The position numbers and the translations under genes were made by a program. Positions 17,488-25,025 of a stretch of 40,619 nucleotides of DNA are shown in pieces (the first letter of the stretch is position 1; each line of letters starts with the position of its first letter). The stretch comes from Bacillota bacterium. GTDB lineage: Bacteria; Bacillota; Limnochordia; Darwinibacteriales; Darwinibacteriaceae. The DNA is taken from contig JAAYMM010000048.1 in NCBI GenBank assembly GCA_012521335.1, positions 1 through 40,619 on the forward strand. Direction: 5' to 3'. The notes under the pieces were generated by a model that worked only from the letters and a program-made list of their open reading frames with translations, was not told where the DNA came from and made no database searches.

Positions 17488-17501
17488 TGATAACGTTTGC
17501 A
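17488..17501 (-). promoter_or_regulatory. cre-like / LacI-family operator upstream of malE
   Basis: The minus strand reads TGCAAACGTTATCA, matching the CcpA cre consensus TGWAANCGNTNWCA at all but one position. Its placement in the malE leader suggests carbon catabolite or MalR-type control. Both are LacI-family regulators and cannot be separated from the site alone. Confidence 0.6.
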
Positions 17502-17691
17502 CTGGTGACAAAAGGAACAAGAGGAAGAATCCCCCATGCTTAATGATTCTCTAGGCACATGGCACCTCCTGCTGTTTGGGCAAATTTTCCGTTGGAAAAG
17601 TTAAGGAAGCCTGTGTCTTCTTTAGTATTTGTTCTGTCCCCTGGCTAGCCCTCCCTCCCTGAGGAGCAGTATCAGCTGCGGGCAGGACAGG

Positions 17692-17721
17692 CCAAGATCC
17701 CAGGCGCACCTGGGACCTTGG
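17692..17721. terminator. Hairpin after the VWA remnant
   Basis: CCAAGATCCCAGG (17692-17704) pairs with CCTGGGACCTTGG (17709-17721) over 13 positions with one mismatch around a CGCA loop. It lies directly after the restored VWA stop codon. There is no T-tract on either side, so it may be a non-canonical terminator or a leftover structure. Confidence 0.45.
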
Positions 17722-18260
17722 TTACCGCTTGTTGTGGGGCCGCTGGTAGTCGGCGGCGATTCTTTCTTTCCAGCGGCCATCGAACCGACCGCTGCGCCGG
17801 TAAGAGGCAACCGCCTCGCTCATGGCCGCGAAATTAAGGGCTATACCTTCCCATCGGCATGGAAGTTTTGGGCCCGCTGTGGGGCGATTGCGTACTGGGC
17901 GGCCGCCGCGATGGCATCCATGTTGGCTTCCAAGAAGATGAACTCCCAGCCGTGCTGCCCACGCAGCTTGGCCACCAGTTCCTTGACCATCTGGGCAGAA
18001 AACTCCACGCTGCTGTTTTCCTGGCCATCGGTGATAATCACCACCAGAACCCGAGCCTCGCTGTTCTCCCGCGCCTTTTCCCTGTGCCTGGCTGCCACTC
18101 TGTGCAGGGTCCGACCCATGGCATCCAGCAGGGCCGTGCTTCCTCCCACTTGATACTCTCGCCTGGTCAAGGGCTGCACCGTTTTCAGGTTTACCCCATC
18201 GAATTCAGCGCCAAGACAGCTGTGCTTGTACTGCACCTGGTGTATGGGCGTGCTTCTTAG
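17722..18260 (-). pseudogene. Decayed VWA-domain protein gene (5' truncated and frameshifted)
   Basis: The open frame at 17841-18347 contains the second half of a von Willebrand A domain (VGGSTALLDAMGRT, VLVVIITDGQENSS, WEFIFLEANMDA, NFHADGK) and then stops. A one-base shift just before that stop restores the family's C-terminus, LNFAAMSEAVASYRRSG...WKERIAADYQ, ending at TAA 17722. The N-terminal half with the DxSGS metal site is missing: upstream residues are unrelated and run into the flavodoxin promoter region. So the gene has at least a lost 5' end and one missing base. The 5' limit given is approximate. Confidence 0.8.
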
Positions 18261-18263
18261 TAG

Positions 18264-18269
18264 TATAAT
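18264..18269 (+). promoter_or_regulatory. -10 element of the flavodoxin gene
   Basis: A perfect TATAAT lies 43 bases before the flavodoxin start. The -35 region (TGTATG at 17-base spacing) is poor. It overlaps the broken 5' end of the VWA remnant. Confidence 0.5.
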
Positions 18270-18311
18270 GTGAGCAGAATGACAAACCGTCACTGTGGGG
18301 AGGTATCCTGC

Positions 18312-18767
18312 ATGAAGACAGCTGTTGTCTATCACTCCAGCCACCACGGGAACACAAAAAAGCTCCTGGACGCCATGGCCCAGGAGGGGGAAGTCACACT
18401 GTTGGAAGCGTCCGCCGACTCAAGCATCGATCTGGCGGACTACGATCTGATCGGCTTTGCCTCCGGCATCTATGCTTCCAGGCTGCACGAAAGCGTGCTG
18501 CACTGCGCCGAAAGGAATCTGCCCCGAGGCAAGCCGGTCTTTGTGCTCTACACCTACGGAGCTTGGCGGCCCAAGCTCACGCACTTGGAGAAAATCGTGA
18601 GCGCCAAGGGCGGGCAGATCTTGGGAGTCTACGGCTGCCCGGGCTTCTGTACGTTTGGGCCCCTGAAACTCATCGGCGGCATAGCCAAAGGGCGCCCCAA
18701 TGCCCAGGACGTTGCCGCTGCGGTTGGGTTCTTCAGAGAGGTGGTGCGCCAAGCTCAGGGGAAGTAG
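18312..18767 (+). CDS. Flavodoxin-like FMN protein
   Basis: 151 residues with the FMN phosphate loop of flavodoxins near the N-terminus, YHSSHHGNTKKL, then alternating strands and helices with YDLIGFASGIYASRLH and LYTYGAW segments that would line the flavin. Its role is one-electron transfer in the cytoplasm; the partner is unknown. The track start (18270) is replaced by ATG 18312, which has GGGGAGG 8 bases upstream and begins directly with the first strand (MKTAVVYHSS). It is transcribed alone. Confidence 0.85.
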   Translation: MKTAVVYHSSHHGNTKKLLDAMAQEGEVTLLEASADSSIDLADYDLIGFASGIYASRLHESVLHCAERNLPRGKPVFVLYTYGAWRPKLTHLEKIVSAKGGQILGVYGCPGFCTFGPLKLIGGIAKGRPNAQDVAAAVGFFREVVRQAQGK

Positions 18768-18773
18768 CCCCAG

Positions 18774-19757
18774 CTAGTCTTCTGCTTCCCTACCCACACT
18801 GCCGAGAAGAGGCAGCCCGTAGGTGAACAGCACTTCGTTCAGTTCGAAAACATCGCAGCGGCCGTTGATCAGGAAATACTGGACAATCACATCGAACACT
18901 TGGCTGGGAGACAGCGCGCAGCCGGCCTTTCTGAGTAGGTCATCTGTCTCCTCCAGAGTCAGTTCCAGCGCCAAGGCCAGGGCCAGCACAGTGCGCTTGC
19001 TGGGTATATACTCCCTGTTGCTGCGGATCTTGGAAAAGAGGCGTCGATCAAGATTGGCCTTTTTGTAGACCTCCACATCGCTTTTTCCTTTGGCATCGAT
19101 GAGGCGGAAGAGAGCCTCGGCAAACGACTCGTCCAGATCCTCCAGCAGCTCTTGTACGGGAAGAGGCGGTGCAGCAGCCTGTGCGTAAAAGACCTGTGCC
19201 TCTTCTTCCAGCTGCTCAGCGTGGAGCTCTTCCCGCTGTTCGGCGAGATGGCGGGCTACATCAACCAGCAGGGCTTCCTCGGCCCGGACCACATCCCGAT
19301 CGAGAACCGCTAAGTAGACCGCGAGATCATGGGCAGCGAGGAAATCACGTATGGCCGCGGTGGCGATGCGCAGAGCTTCCCGCCGGGGGTATCCATAGAT
19401 CCCAGCTGAGATCAGGGGAAAGGCTATGCTCTCACAGCCGTGCTCCACGGCCAGGCGCAGGCTGTTCAGGTAGCTGGCCCGCAGCTGCTCCGCTTCTCCC
19501 CTCTCCCCGCCTTCGTAGATGGGGCCCGTGGTATGAATCACATACTTGGCAGGCAGAGCAAATCCCGGTGTGATCACCGCCTCCCCAACCCCGATGGGGG
19601 CCAGCGGCCGGCAGGCCCGCTCCATCTCGGCAATCCCTGCGGCGCGGAAGATCGCTCCAGACACTCCGCCGCCCATGGTCAGCTGCGGGTTGGCAGCGTT
19701 GACGATGGCATCCACCTGCATCTTAGTGATGTCCTGCAGGACAATGCTGAAGGGCAT
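18774..19757 (-). CDS. Macro-domain protein with C-terminal helical (HTH-like) domain
   Basis: 327 residues. Residues about 1-170 are a macro domain (ADP-ribose or O-acetyl-ADP-ribose binding or hydrolysis), with the signature VDAIVNAANPQLTMGGGVSGAIF, YVIHTTGPIY and PLISAGIYGYP. After an acidic, glutamate-rich linker (about 175-230) comes a helical domain, FRLIDAKGKSDVEVYKKANL...FSKIRSN...PSKRTVLALALAL, that looks like an XRE-type helix-turn-helix. The pairing suggests a regulator or stress protein that senses an ADP-ribose compound (inference). The start is moved to ATG 19757: AAAGGAGG lies before it, and the longer version adds a low-complexity tail. It is divergent from the amidase gene. 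Confidence 0.88.
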   Translation of the reverse strand: MPFSIVLQDITKMQVDAIVNAANPQLTMGGGVSGAIFRAAGIAEMERACRPLAPIGVGEAVITPGFALPAKYVIHTTGPIYEGGERGEAEQLRASYLNSLRLAVEHGCESIAFPLISAGIYGYPRREALRIATAAIRDFLAAHDLAVYLAVLDRDVVRAEEALLVDVARHLAEQREELHAEQLEEEAQVFYAQAAAPPLPVQELLEDLDESFAEALFRLIDAKGKSDVEVYKKANLDRRLFSKIRSNREYIPSKRTVLALALALELTLEETDDLLRKAGCALSPSQVFDVIVQYFLINGRCDVFELNEVLFTYGLPLLGSVGREAED

Positions 19758-19879
19758 GGCTCTTCCTCCTTTCCTTGTGGTGATTCTATTCGCTCCCCCT
19801 CCGCCAGAACCTCCCAGAAGTTCCCAGGGGGAGAGCGGTCCTGGGGCTCGAAGAAAGACAGCGAAGGGAGTGACCTGGT

Positions 19880-20527
19880 ATGCCCTCGCCAAGACTACTG
19901 TTCCTAGGCCTTCTGCTGGCAGCGCTCCTCGCCGCAGGCTGCGCTGCGCCGGGTCCGCGCGATCTAGCGGAGCTGGAGATCAAGGCAGCTCCGGGCGGGA
20001 TGATCACCAGGCCCCTAAGGCCCCGGGGAGCCAAGGACATCCGCTACATAATGCTCCATGCCATCAGCGATGCCGCGGTTAATCCCAGCGATCCCTTCCG
20101 GTTGGATCGCATCCGCGCCATTTTCCAGGCTTATCAAGTAGAAGCCCATTACGTCATTGACCGCCAAGGGCAGATCTACCGCTTTGTGCCCGATGACCGC
20201 ATCGCCCGCCACGCAGGCAGCGGCACTTGGGCCAACGACCCAGATCTAACAAACAATATGAACCGCTACGCCATCGGCATCGAACTTTTGGGTATAGGTA
20301 CCGCAGCTGAAATGGACCAGGCGGTGGGCCCAGCGGCGAACGCCCTGATCCGGGAGGAAGACAGAGGCTACACGGAGCAGCAGTATCTGTCCCTAAACCT
20401 GCTCCTGGCTTACCTCCGGGAACGCTACAACATCCCCCCAGAGAACGTGCTCACTCACGCCCAGTACGCCCCAGAGCGCAAATGGGATCCCGGCGAACTC
20501 TTTGCCTGGGACAAGCTGGATCTCTAA
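19880..20527 (+). CDS. N-acetylmuramoyl-L-alanine amidase lipoprotein (AmpD-like, Amidase_2)
   Basis: 215 residues with a lipoprotein signal (lipobox LAAGC, cysteine at residue 21), so the enzyme is anchored outside the membrane. The Amidase_2 zinc ligands fit the histidine in YIMLHAISD, the histidine in LTHAQYAPERKWDPG and the aspartate there; VEAHYVIDRQGQIYRFV and AIGIELLG are family hallmarks. It cleaves the bond between muramic acid and L-alanine in peptidoglycan. AGGGAG lies about 9 bases before ATG 19880. It is followed by a hairpin shared with the convergent kdgK gene. Confidence 0.9.
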   Translation: MPSPRLLFLGLLLAALLAAGCAAPGPRDLAELEIKAAPGGMITRPLRPRGAKDIRYIMLHAISDAAVNPSDPFRLDRIRAIFQAYQVEAHYVIDRQGQIYRFVPDDRIARHAGSGTWANDPDLTNNMNRYAIGIELLGIGTAAEMDQAVGPAANALIREEDRGYTEQQYLSLNLLLAYLRERYNIPPENVLTHAQYAPERKWDPGELFAWDKLDL

Positions 20528-20545
20528 CGACCAGATCGGTACCAC

Positions 20546-20573
20546 AGGCGCAGCCCTCACAGCTGCGCCTTTG
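20546..20573. terminator. Terminator between amidase and kdgK genes
   Basis: AGGCGCAGC (20546-20554) pairs perfectly with GCTGCGCCT (20562-20570), followed by TTT. It lies between convergent genes, 18 bases past the amidase stop, and may serve both. Confidence 0.75.
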
Positions 20574-20594
20574 GCCATGTCCGCATCCTTGGTG

Positions 20595-21617
20595 TCAACG
20601 TTTCACTCGGCCGGAGCGATCCCCTCGAGCCAGGGCCTCCACTTCGGCCACAGTGACGTGGTTGAAATCTCCTGGAATGGTCTGCTTCAGACAGGAAGCG
20701 GCGGCCCCAAATTCAGCTGCTTCCTGCAGGCTCATCTTGTTGAGTAGCGCGTAGATCAGGGCACCGGCAAAGGCATCCCCTCCGCCAACGCGGTCAACAA
20801 TCTGGATATCATACTGCGTGGACTGCACGAATTCTTTCCCGTCATAGAGCACCACCAGCCAGCCGTTGTGGGAAGCGCTGCGGCTGATGCGCAGATGACT
20901 GCCCACCAGTTCCAAGCCGAAACGGTCCATCAACTGCTGGGCCACGACGCGGAACCCTTCCACGTTGATGCTGCCGGCGGTGATGTCGGACCCGCTTTTG
21001 ATGCCAAAGACCATTTCCGCATCTTCTTCATTGGCGATGCACACATCAACGTGCTGCATCAATTGGGACATGACCTCGCCAGCCCGCTCCCTGCTCCACA
21101 GCTTGGCCCGGTAGTTGAGGTCGCAGCTGACCTTGACGCCTTGAGCCTTAGCGGCCTGCACAGCCTGGAGGGAAATCTCCGCCACACCCGGGCTCAAAGC
21201 GGGAGTGATGCCGGTAATGTGAAACCAATCTGCTCCCTGGAAAATCTGCTCCCAGTCAAAATCCTGGGGGCTGGCTTCGGCGATAGCCGAATGGGCCCGG
21301 TCGTAGACCACCAGGGACGGGCGCTGGCTTGCCCCGTTTTCGCAGAAGTAGATGCCCAGCCGCTCTCCTCCGCGGGCAATGTAGTCAGTCTTCACGCCAT
21401 AGCGCCGCAGGGCATTGAGGGCCGCCTGGCCGATGGGGTTCTGGGGCAGCTTGGTCACATAGTACGAGTCTAAACCGAAGTTGGCCAGGGTGACGGCAAC
21501 GTTCGCTTCTCCGCCCCCGTAAATCACCTCAAAGCTATCCGCCTGCACAATGCGTTTGTACTCTGGAGGAGTCAGCCGCAGCATGATCTCTCCAAAAGTT
21601 ACCACTTTCCTGCTCAC
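20595..21617 (-). CDS. kdgK: 2-dehydro-3-deoxygluconokinase (PfkB family)
   Basis: A 340-residue ribokinase-fold sugar kinase. FGEIMLRLTPPEY at the start, YGGGEANVAVTLA, DLNYRAKLWS and the anion hole with the catalytic aspartate, DRVGGGDAFAGALIYAL, are characteristic of KDG kinases. It phosphorylates 2-keto-3-deoxygluconate in the breakdown of pectin or alginate sugars, or glucuronate. Sugar specificity is assigned by these similarities and fits a carbohydrate-eating organism. The start is GTG 21617 with AAGGGGGA before it. A small dyad, CCAGCG-GTGGTG-CGCTGG (21644-21661), lies in its leader and could be an operator. Confidence 0.88.
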   Translation of the reverse strand: MSRKVVTFGEIMLRLTPPEYKRIVQADSFEVIYGGGEANVAVTLANFGLDSYYVTKLPQNPIGQAALNALRRYGVKTDYIARGGERLGIYFCENGASQRPSLVVYDRAHSAIAEASPQDFDWEQIFQGADWFHITGITPALSPGVAEISLQAVQAAKAQGVKVSCDLNYRAKLWSRERAGEVMSQLMQHVDVCIANEEDAEMVFGIKSGSDITAGSINVEGFRVVAQQLMDRFGLELVGSHLRISRSASHNGWLVVLYDGKEFVQSTQYDIQIVDRVGGGDAFAGALIYALLNKMSLQEAAEFGAAASCLKQTIPGDFNHVTVAEVEALARGDRSGRVKR

Positions 21618-21716
21618 CGTATCCCCCTTCTCTCCCCGAACTGCCAGCGGTGGTGCGCTGGCCTGTAACTCTGCTACTAGTTTTCTCTGCCGATGCCCAA
21701 TCCCCTTTCTAGACAG

Positions 21717-21745
21717 AAAAAGGCCCCAGGCTTGTGGCCTGGGGC
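21717..21745 (-). terminator. Terminator of dps
   Basis: On the minus strand GCCCCAGGC-CACAA-GCCTGGGGC is followed by CTTTTT. It lies 35 bases past the dps stop and insulates kdgK from dps. Confidence 0.9.
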
Positions 21746-21779
21746 GCTGGTGAGGGTGACCGCCTACCTGGCGTAGGCT

Positions 21780-22247
21780 TTATCTGAGATAGGCTTGCAG
21801 CATCCAGACAGTTTTCTCGTAAGCAGCCAGGGAACCGATCATCAAATCGGCTGTGGCTTCGTCGCCGATCTCCTGCGCGGCCTTGATGCCAGCACGCAGG
21901 CCGGCAATGAGGGTGGAGTAGTCAGCCAGGAGCTCTTCCACAACGGCTTTGCCCCGGATAGGCGCGCTCTCAGCTTCTTTGAGCTGTGCCTTCTTGAGGT
22001 ACTCAGCCAAGGAAGCGCTGGGCCGGTGGCCGATCATCAAGATGCGCTCTGCCACAGCGTCGATTTCTTCGGCCACGGCATCATACTGCTTCTCCAGCTC
22101 CGCATGGAGGGTGAAGAACTCAGGGCCTTCCACATTCCAATGATAGTTATGGAGCTTGGTATACAGCACATGAAGATTGGCCAGATGCTGGTCTAGATGC
22201 TCCGCTACCTCTTTGGTTTGTTCAGCAGACAATCCGATTCGGTTCAT
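21780..22247 (-). CDS. dps: Dps-family ferritin-like DNA protection protein
   Basis: 155 residues, normal for Dps. The ferroxidase-site residues that come from two subunits are visible in LHNYHWNVEGPEFFTLHAELEKQYD (residues about 31-56), followed by the long second helix, AERILMIGHRP. Dps forms 12-subunit shells that oxidise and store iron with hydrogen peroxide and protect DNA. GGGAGG lies 8 bases before ATG. A consensus promoter and a palindrome lie upstream, and a terminator lies downstream, so it is a single-gene unit. Confidence 0.95.
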   Translation of the reverse strand: MNRIGLSAEQTKEVAEHLDQHLANLHVLYTKLHNYHWNVEGPEFFTLHAELEKQYDAVAEEIDAVAERILMIGHRPSASLAEYLKKAQLKEAESAPIRGKAVVEELLADYSTLIAGLRAGIKAAQEIGDEATADLMIGSLAAYEKTVWMLQAYLR

Positions 22248-22277
22248 GAAAACAGCCTCCCATATCTATATTGTTTC

Positions 22278-22293
22278 TAGGAACAAGTTCCTA
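22278..22293 (-). promoter_or_regulatory. Palindrome in the dps leader
   Basis: TAGGAAC-AA-GTTCCTA is a perfect 7-base inverted repeat, 19-34 bases downstream of the -10 and 31 bases before the start codon. It could be an operator or an mRNA hairpin. It does not match the usual PerR or LexA boxes. Confidence 0.45.
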
Positions 22294-22311
22294 TACTGGA
22301 AATCTATCTTA

Positions 22312-22340
22312 ATAATAACCGTTACTATTAATACTGTCAA
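22312..22340 (-). promoter_or_regulatory. dps promoter
   Basis: -35 TTGACA (22340-22335), a 17-base spacer and -10 TATTAT (22317-22312). An imperfect inverted repeat, TAATAGTAA-CGG-TTATTATTA, fills the spacer and -10. This position would suit a repressor such as a peroxide or iron regulator. Confidence 0.85.
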
Positions 22341-22441
22341 GGGCTTTCTCTCAGTTCCGGCAAGATTTTTCCGTGCCATGTCGAAATATGTGCTGAAGAA
22401 CGCAATCTAGCAGGAATAATACCTATCAGGAGGTGCAGCTG

Positions 22442-23008
22442 ATGACTGATCAACGCACTCACCAAGAACCCAGGTTGGCCACGAGTAACGTGGATGTTCT
22501 CAGCGCCATCCGCAAGCGGCGCAGCATCCGCAGGTACAGCGGTGAGCCTGTAAGTAAGGAGCAGCTCGACACCATTTTGCACGCAGGACTGTGCGCTCCC
22601 ACCGCCCGCAACCTGCGGCCCTTCCACTTTATCGTGATCCAGGATCGGGACCGCCTGGAAAAGCTGGCCCAGGGCAAAGTCCATGCCCGCATGCTTGCCG
22701 GCGCGGCCTGCGGCATCGCCATCTGCGGCGACAAAACGGTGGAAGAGCGCATGGAGCATCTCTATGCGGACTGCTTCGCGGCCACACAGAACATCCTGCT
22801 GGCCGTGCATGGTCTGGAACTGGGCGGTGTGTGGCTGGGCGTGACCAAGGATTCCGAGTGGTACCGGTTGATCCGGGAAACCTTAGAGCTGCCCGAGCAC
22901 ATTGAGCCTGCCGCGGTAGTGTCCATCGGCCACCCTGCGGAACAACGCCCCACTCCCCACACCTGGGAAGAAAGCAAGATCCATTACGAAACCTGGAGCG
23001 CGCAGTAA
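22442..23008 (+). CDS. Nitroreductase-family FMN oxidoreductase
   Basis: 188 residues of the nitroreductase fold, which uses FMN and NAD(P)H. The FMN-phosphate motif IRKRRSIRRYSGEPV is at residues about 23-37, APTARNLRPFHFIVI follows, and GGVWLGV and the end motif VVSIGHPAE are typical. The natural substrate is unknown. The start is moved to ATG 22442 (MTDQRTH), which has AGGAGG 8 bases upstream. It is a single gene, convergent with the sugar ABC operon through a shared terminator. Confidence 0.9.
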   Translation: MTDQRTHQEPRLATSNVDVLSAIRKRRSIRRYSGEPVSKEQLDTILHAGLCAPTARNLRPFHFIVIQDRDRLEKLAQGKVHARMLAGAACGIAICGDKTVEERMEHLYADCFAATQNILLAVHGLELGGVWLGVTKDSEWYRLIRETLELPEHIEPAAVVSIGHPAEQRPTPHTWEESKIHYETWSAQ

Positions 23009-23081
23009 CTCTCAGCACGATCGCGACAACCCAACAGACTTAGCATAGCCCCCCAAGGGCCATTCCATGCAAAGGAACAAG

Positions 23082-23122
23082 GAGCCCCGTTTCCACAGTC
23101 CGAATCTGCGGAAACGGGGCTC
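23082..23122. terminator. Bidirectional terminator (nitroreductase / sugar ABC operon)
   Basis: GAGCCCCGTTTCCACAG (23082-23098) pairs with CTGCGGAAACGGGGCTC (23106-23122), 17 positions with one A-C mismatch that becomes a G-U pair in minus-strand RNA. The stem favours the minus-strand transcript slightly. Confidence 0.8.
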
Positions 23123-23151
23123 TGCACTGCATGTTTTTGCTATCGCTTGGC

Positions 23152-24009
23152 CTACCCTTTCGTGGCCGAAGTCAGACCTTCCTTGCTCACGAAGTACTTA
23201 GACAGCGTCAAGAAGAGGATGATCATGGGTAGACTGGCCAGAACGGCCACGGCCATCATAATACCTTCATCGCTGTGGGTCTCCGCCATATACCTTGTGA
23301 TGTACAGCGGTATAGTTTTCATCTCGTCACTCTGCACCACAAGCAGCGGCCAGAGCAGGCTGTCCCACTGGGCGCGGAAGGCCAGGATGGCCAAAGTAGC
23401 CACTGCCGGGCCGGAAGCAGGCAGCACGATGCTGCTGAAGATACGGATCTCGCCGGCACCATCGATACGGGCCGCATCCAGAATCTCGTCAGGGAAAGTG
23501 ATCAGGAACTGGCGCATGAGGAACACCCCGAACGCGTTGGCCAAAAACGGCAAGATCAAACCGGCATAGGTGTCCTGCAGGCCCATACGCATGGCCACCA
23601 TATAGAGCGGAATCATGATGGCCTCAAAGGGAATCATCATGGTGGCCATAATCAGCATAAAGACCAAATTGCGGCCTTTGAACTTGAATTTGGCCAGGCC
23701 GTACCCGGTAACGGCCGAAAGGAGCACGGTAAAGAAGGCCACGCTGCCGGCCACGATCAGGGAGTTGAGGGCATTGCGCAGGAAGATGAAATCACCCTCC
23801 GGACCTCTGATCCCGTTCCAATAGTTGGGCCAGTGAATGCCCTTGGGAATCCACGGATAGGGCAAGCGCAGAATATCCCTGGCGGGCATGGCTGAAGCGG
23901 TAAACATAAAGGCCAGGGGAATGAGCACCAGGACGCAGGCCGCGATCAGAATCAGCCACATCACGCCGTTGGAGGCTTTCCCCAGATACCACGAACGTGT
24001 CTTGTGCAT
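23152..24009 (-). CDS. Carbohydrate ABC transporter permease, MalG/LacG type (CUT1)
   Basis: 285 residues with about six hydrophobic helices and the EAA loop FPDEILDAARIDGAGEIRIFSSIVLP. The ending, KYFVSKEGLTSATKG, is typical of the second CUT1 permease. It forms the pore with the gene product upstream. I use ATG 24009 (MHKTRSW), which has AGGAGGG about 10 bases upstream; the track start is a TTG next to the ribosome site. No ATPase gene lies nearby, so a shared ATPase is likely. Confidence 0.92.
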   Translation of the reverse strand: MHKTRSWYLGKASNGVMWLILIAACVLVLIPLAFMFTASAMPARDILRLPYPWIPKGIHWPNYWNGIRGPEGDFIFLRNALNSLIVAGSVAFFTVLLSAVTGYGLAKFKFKGRNLVFMLIMATMMIPFEAIMIPLYMVAMRMGLQDTYAGLILPFLANAFGVFLMRQFLITFPDEILDAARIDGAGEIRIFSSIVLPASGPAVATLAILAFRAQWDSLLWPLLVVQSDEMKTIPLYITRYMAETHSDEGIMMAVAVLASLPMIILFLTLSKYFVSKEGLTSATKG

Positions 24010-24039
24010 GTATTTCAACCCTCCTGTCCTCTCACGGCC

Positions 24040-24951
24040 TTACATGAATGTGACTTCTTCAGTCCGGGAGAGCCTCAGCTGCACCCAGGTAAACAAGAAC
24101 ATCACTACAAACAGCAGGATGCTCATGGCTGTGGCCCTGCCAATGCGGTAATCCTTAATGGCCGTATTGTAAATGCTCAAGGTGATCACATTGATGGGCC
24201 GGGTAGGAGCTCCCGCAGTGCTGAACAGGTACTGGGTGCTGAACGTCTTCAAGCACTGGATCATGGTCATCACCGACACCAGCAGAGTGGTGGGTTTGAG
24301 CAGCGGGAAGGTGATGCGCCAGAACAGCTGCCAGCGGTTCGCTCCATCGATCAGGGCTGCTTCCGTCAAGCTGTAAGGAATGGCTCCAATACCGGAGACA
24401 AAAAGAACGGTAAAATAGCCGATGTATTTCCAGAAGTAAACAATAATCCTGGAGAGCCGCAGCATGTTTGTGTCTGACAGCCACTTATAGTTCACTCCCG
24501 TCGTGCCCAGCAGCGCGTTCATGCCTTGATTGGCCAGACCGCGGGGGTCAAAGATCAACAGCCAGATCAACGCTGCGACTACCGAAGAAAGCACCGCGGG
24601 CGCATAGAGCGACAGCTGGAAGAAGCGGCGCAGCCGACTGATGGACATGATGCAGACCGCCAGCAGCAAGCTGAACGCCACCAAGGGCACAAACGTACCC
24701 ACCGTGAAAATGGCCGTGTTCTGCACTGACAACCAAAAATCCCTAGACCTAAAGAGATAGGTATAGTTGTCCCAGCCCACAAAACGAGGCGGTCTCAAAG
24801 ACAGGAGATTCCTGTTGAAGAAGCTCTCGATAAAGGCATTGATAATGGGATAGAAGCTGAAGGCAGAGAAAAAGATCAGGGAAGGAATGACGAAAATCCA
24901 CCCCCAAATCGCCTTTTTTCTCTCCATGCTGAATCCTCGTTTGCGGCGCAT
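24040..24951 (-). CDS. Carbohydrate ABC transporter permease, MalF/UgpA type (CUT1)
   Basis: 303 residues with about six hydrophobic helices and the EAA loop IPYSLTEAALIDGANRWQLF. It lacks the large external insert of MalF. The start is moved to ATG 24951 (MRRKRGFSMERKK), which has TTTGGAGG in front. It lies 30 bases upstream of the partner permease and 74 bases after the binding-protein gene, with a hairpin in that gap. The sugar cannot be named from the sequence. Confidence 0.92.
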   Translation of the reverse strand: MRRKRGFSMERKKAIWGWIFVIPSLIFFSAFSFYPIINAFIESFFNRNLLSLRPPRFVGWDNYTYLFRSRDFWLSVQNTAIFTVGTFVPLVAFSLLLAVCIMSISRLRRFFQLSLYAPAVLSSVVAALIWLLIFDPRGLANQGMNALLGTTGVNYKWLSDTNMLRLSRIIVYFWKYIGYFTVLFVSGIGAIPYSLTEAALIDGANRWQLFWRITFPLLKPTTLLVSVMTMIQCLKTFSTQYLFSTAGAPTRPINVITLSIYNTAIKDYRIGRATAMSILLFVVMFLFTWVQLRLSRTEEVTFM

Positions 24952-24978
24952 GTTGTACCTCCAAAGCAAAAAGTAGTG

Positions 24979-25007
24979 AAGAAGCCCGAGACCAGCCCGG
25001 GCTTCTT
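24979..25007 (-). promoter_or_regulatory. Intercistronic hairpin between binding-protein and permease genes
   Basis: AAGAAGCCCG (24979-24988) pairs perfectly with CGGGCTTCTT (24998-25007). On the minus strand the nearest T-run (TTTTT) comes 7 bases later, so termination would be partial at best. It lies just past the binding-protein stop. Confidence 0.7.
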
Positions 25008-25025
25008 GCTCAGCATAAGGCTAGA

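Larger units (their letters stand above)
17422..17721 (-). other. malE leader and upstream region
   Basis: No full-length gene here. On the minus strand it holds a 6-codon mini-ORF, ATG 17560 to TAA 17540, preceded by AGGAGG. It also holds a GGAGGTGAT sequence (near 17477-17485) that complements the 16S rRNA end but has no suitably spaced start, a dyad TTTTCC-GTT-GGAAAA (17585-17599) and the cre-like site. No convincing -35/-10 pair was found. Next to the pseudogene end there is a hairpin (17692-17721). Confidence 0.4.

Noticed and set aside
17629-18153. Plus-strand 174-residue ORF over the VWA remnant
   Set aside because: It has no ribosome site and is serine/arginine-rich, as expected for an antisense frame; the minus strand carries clear VWA motifs.
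22278-22293. LexA (SOS) box in the dps leader
   Set aside because: The GAAC/GTTC halves are separated by 2 bases, not by the 4 of the Bacillota box CGAAC-N4-GTTCG.
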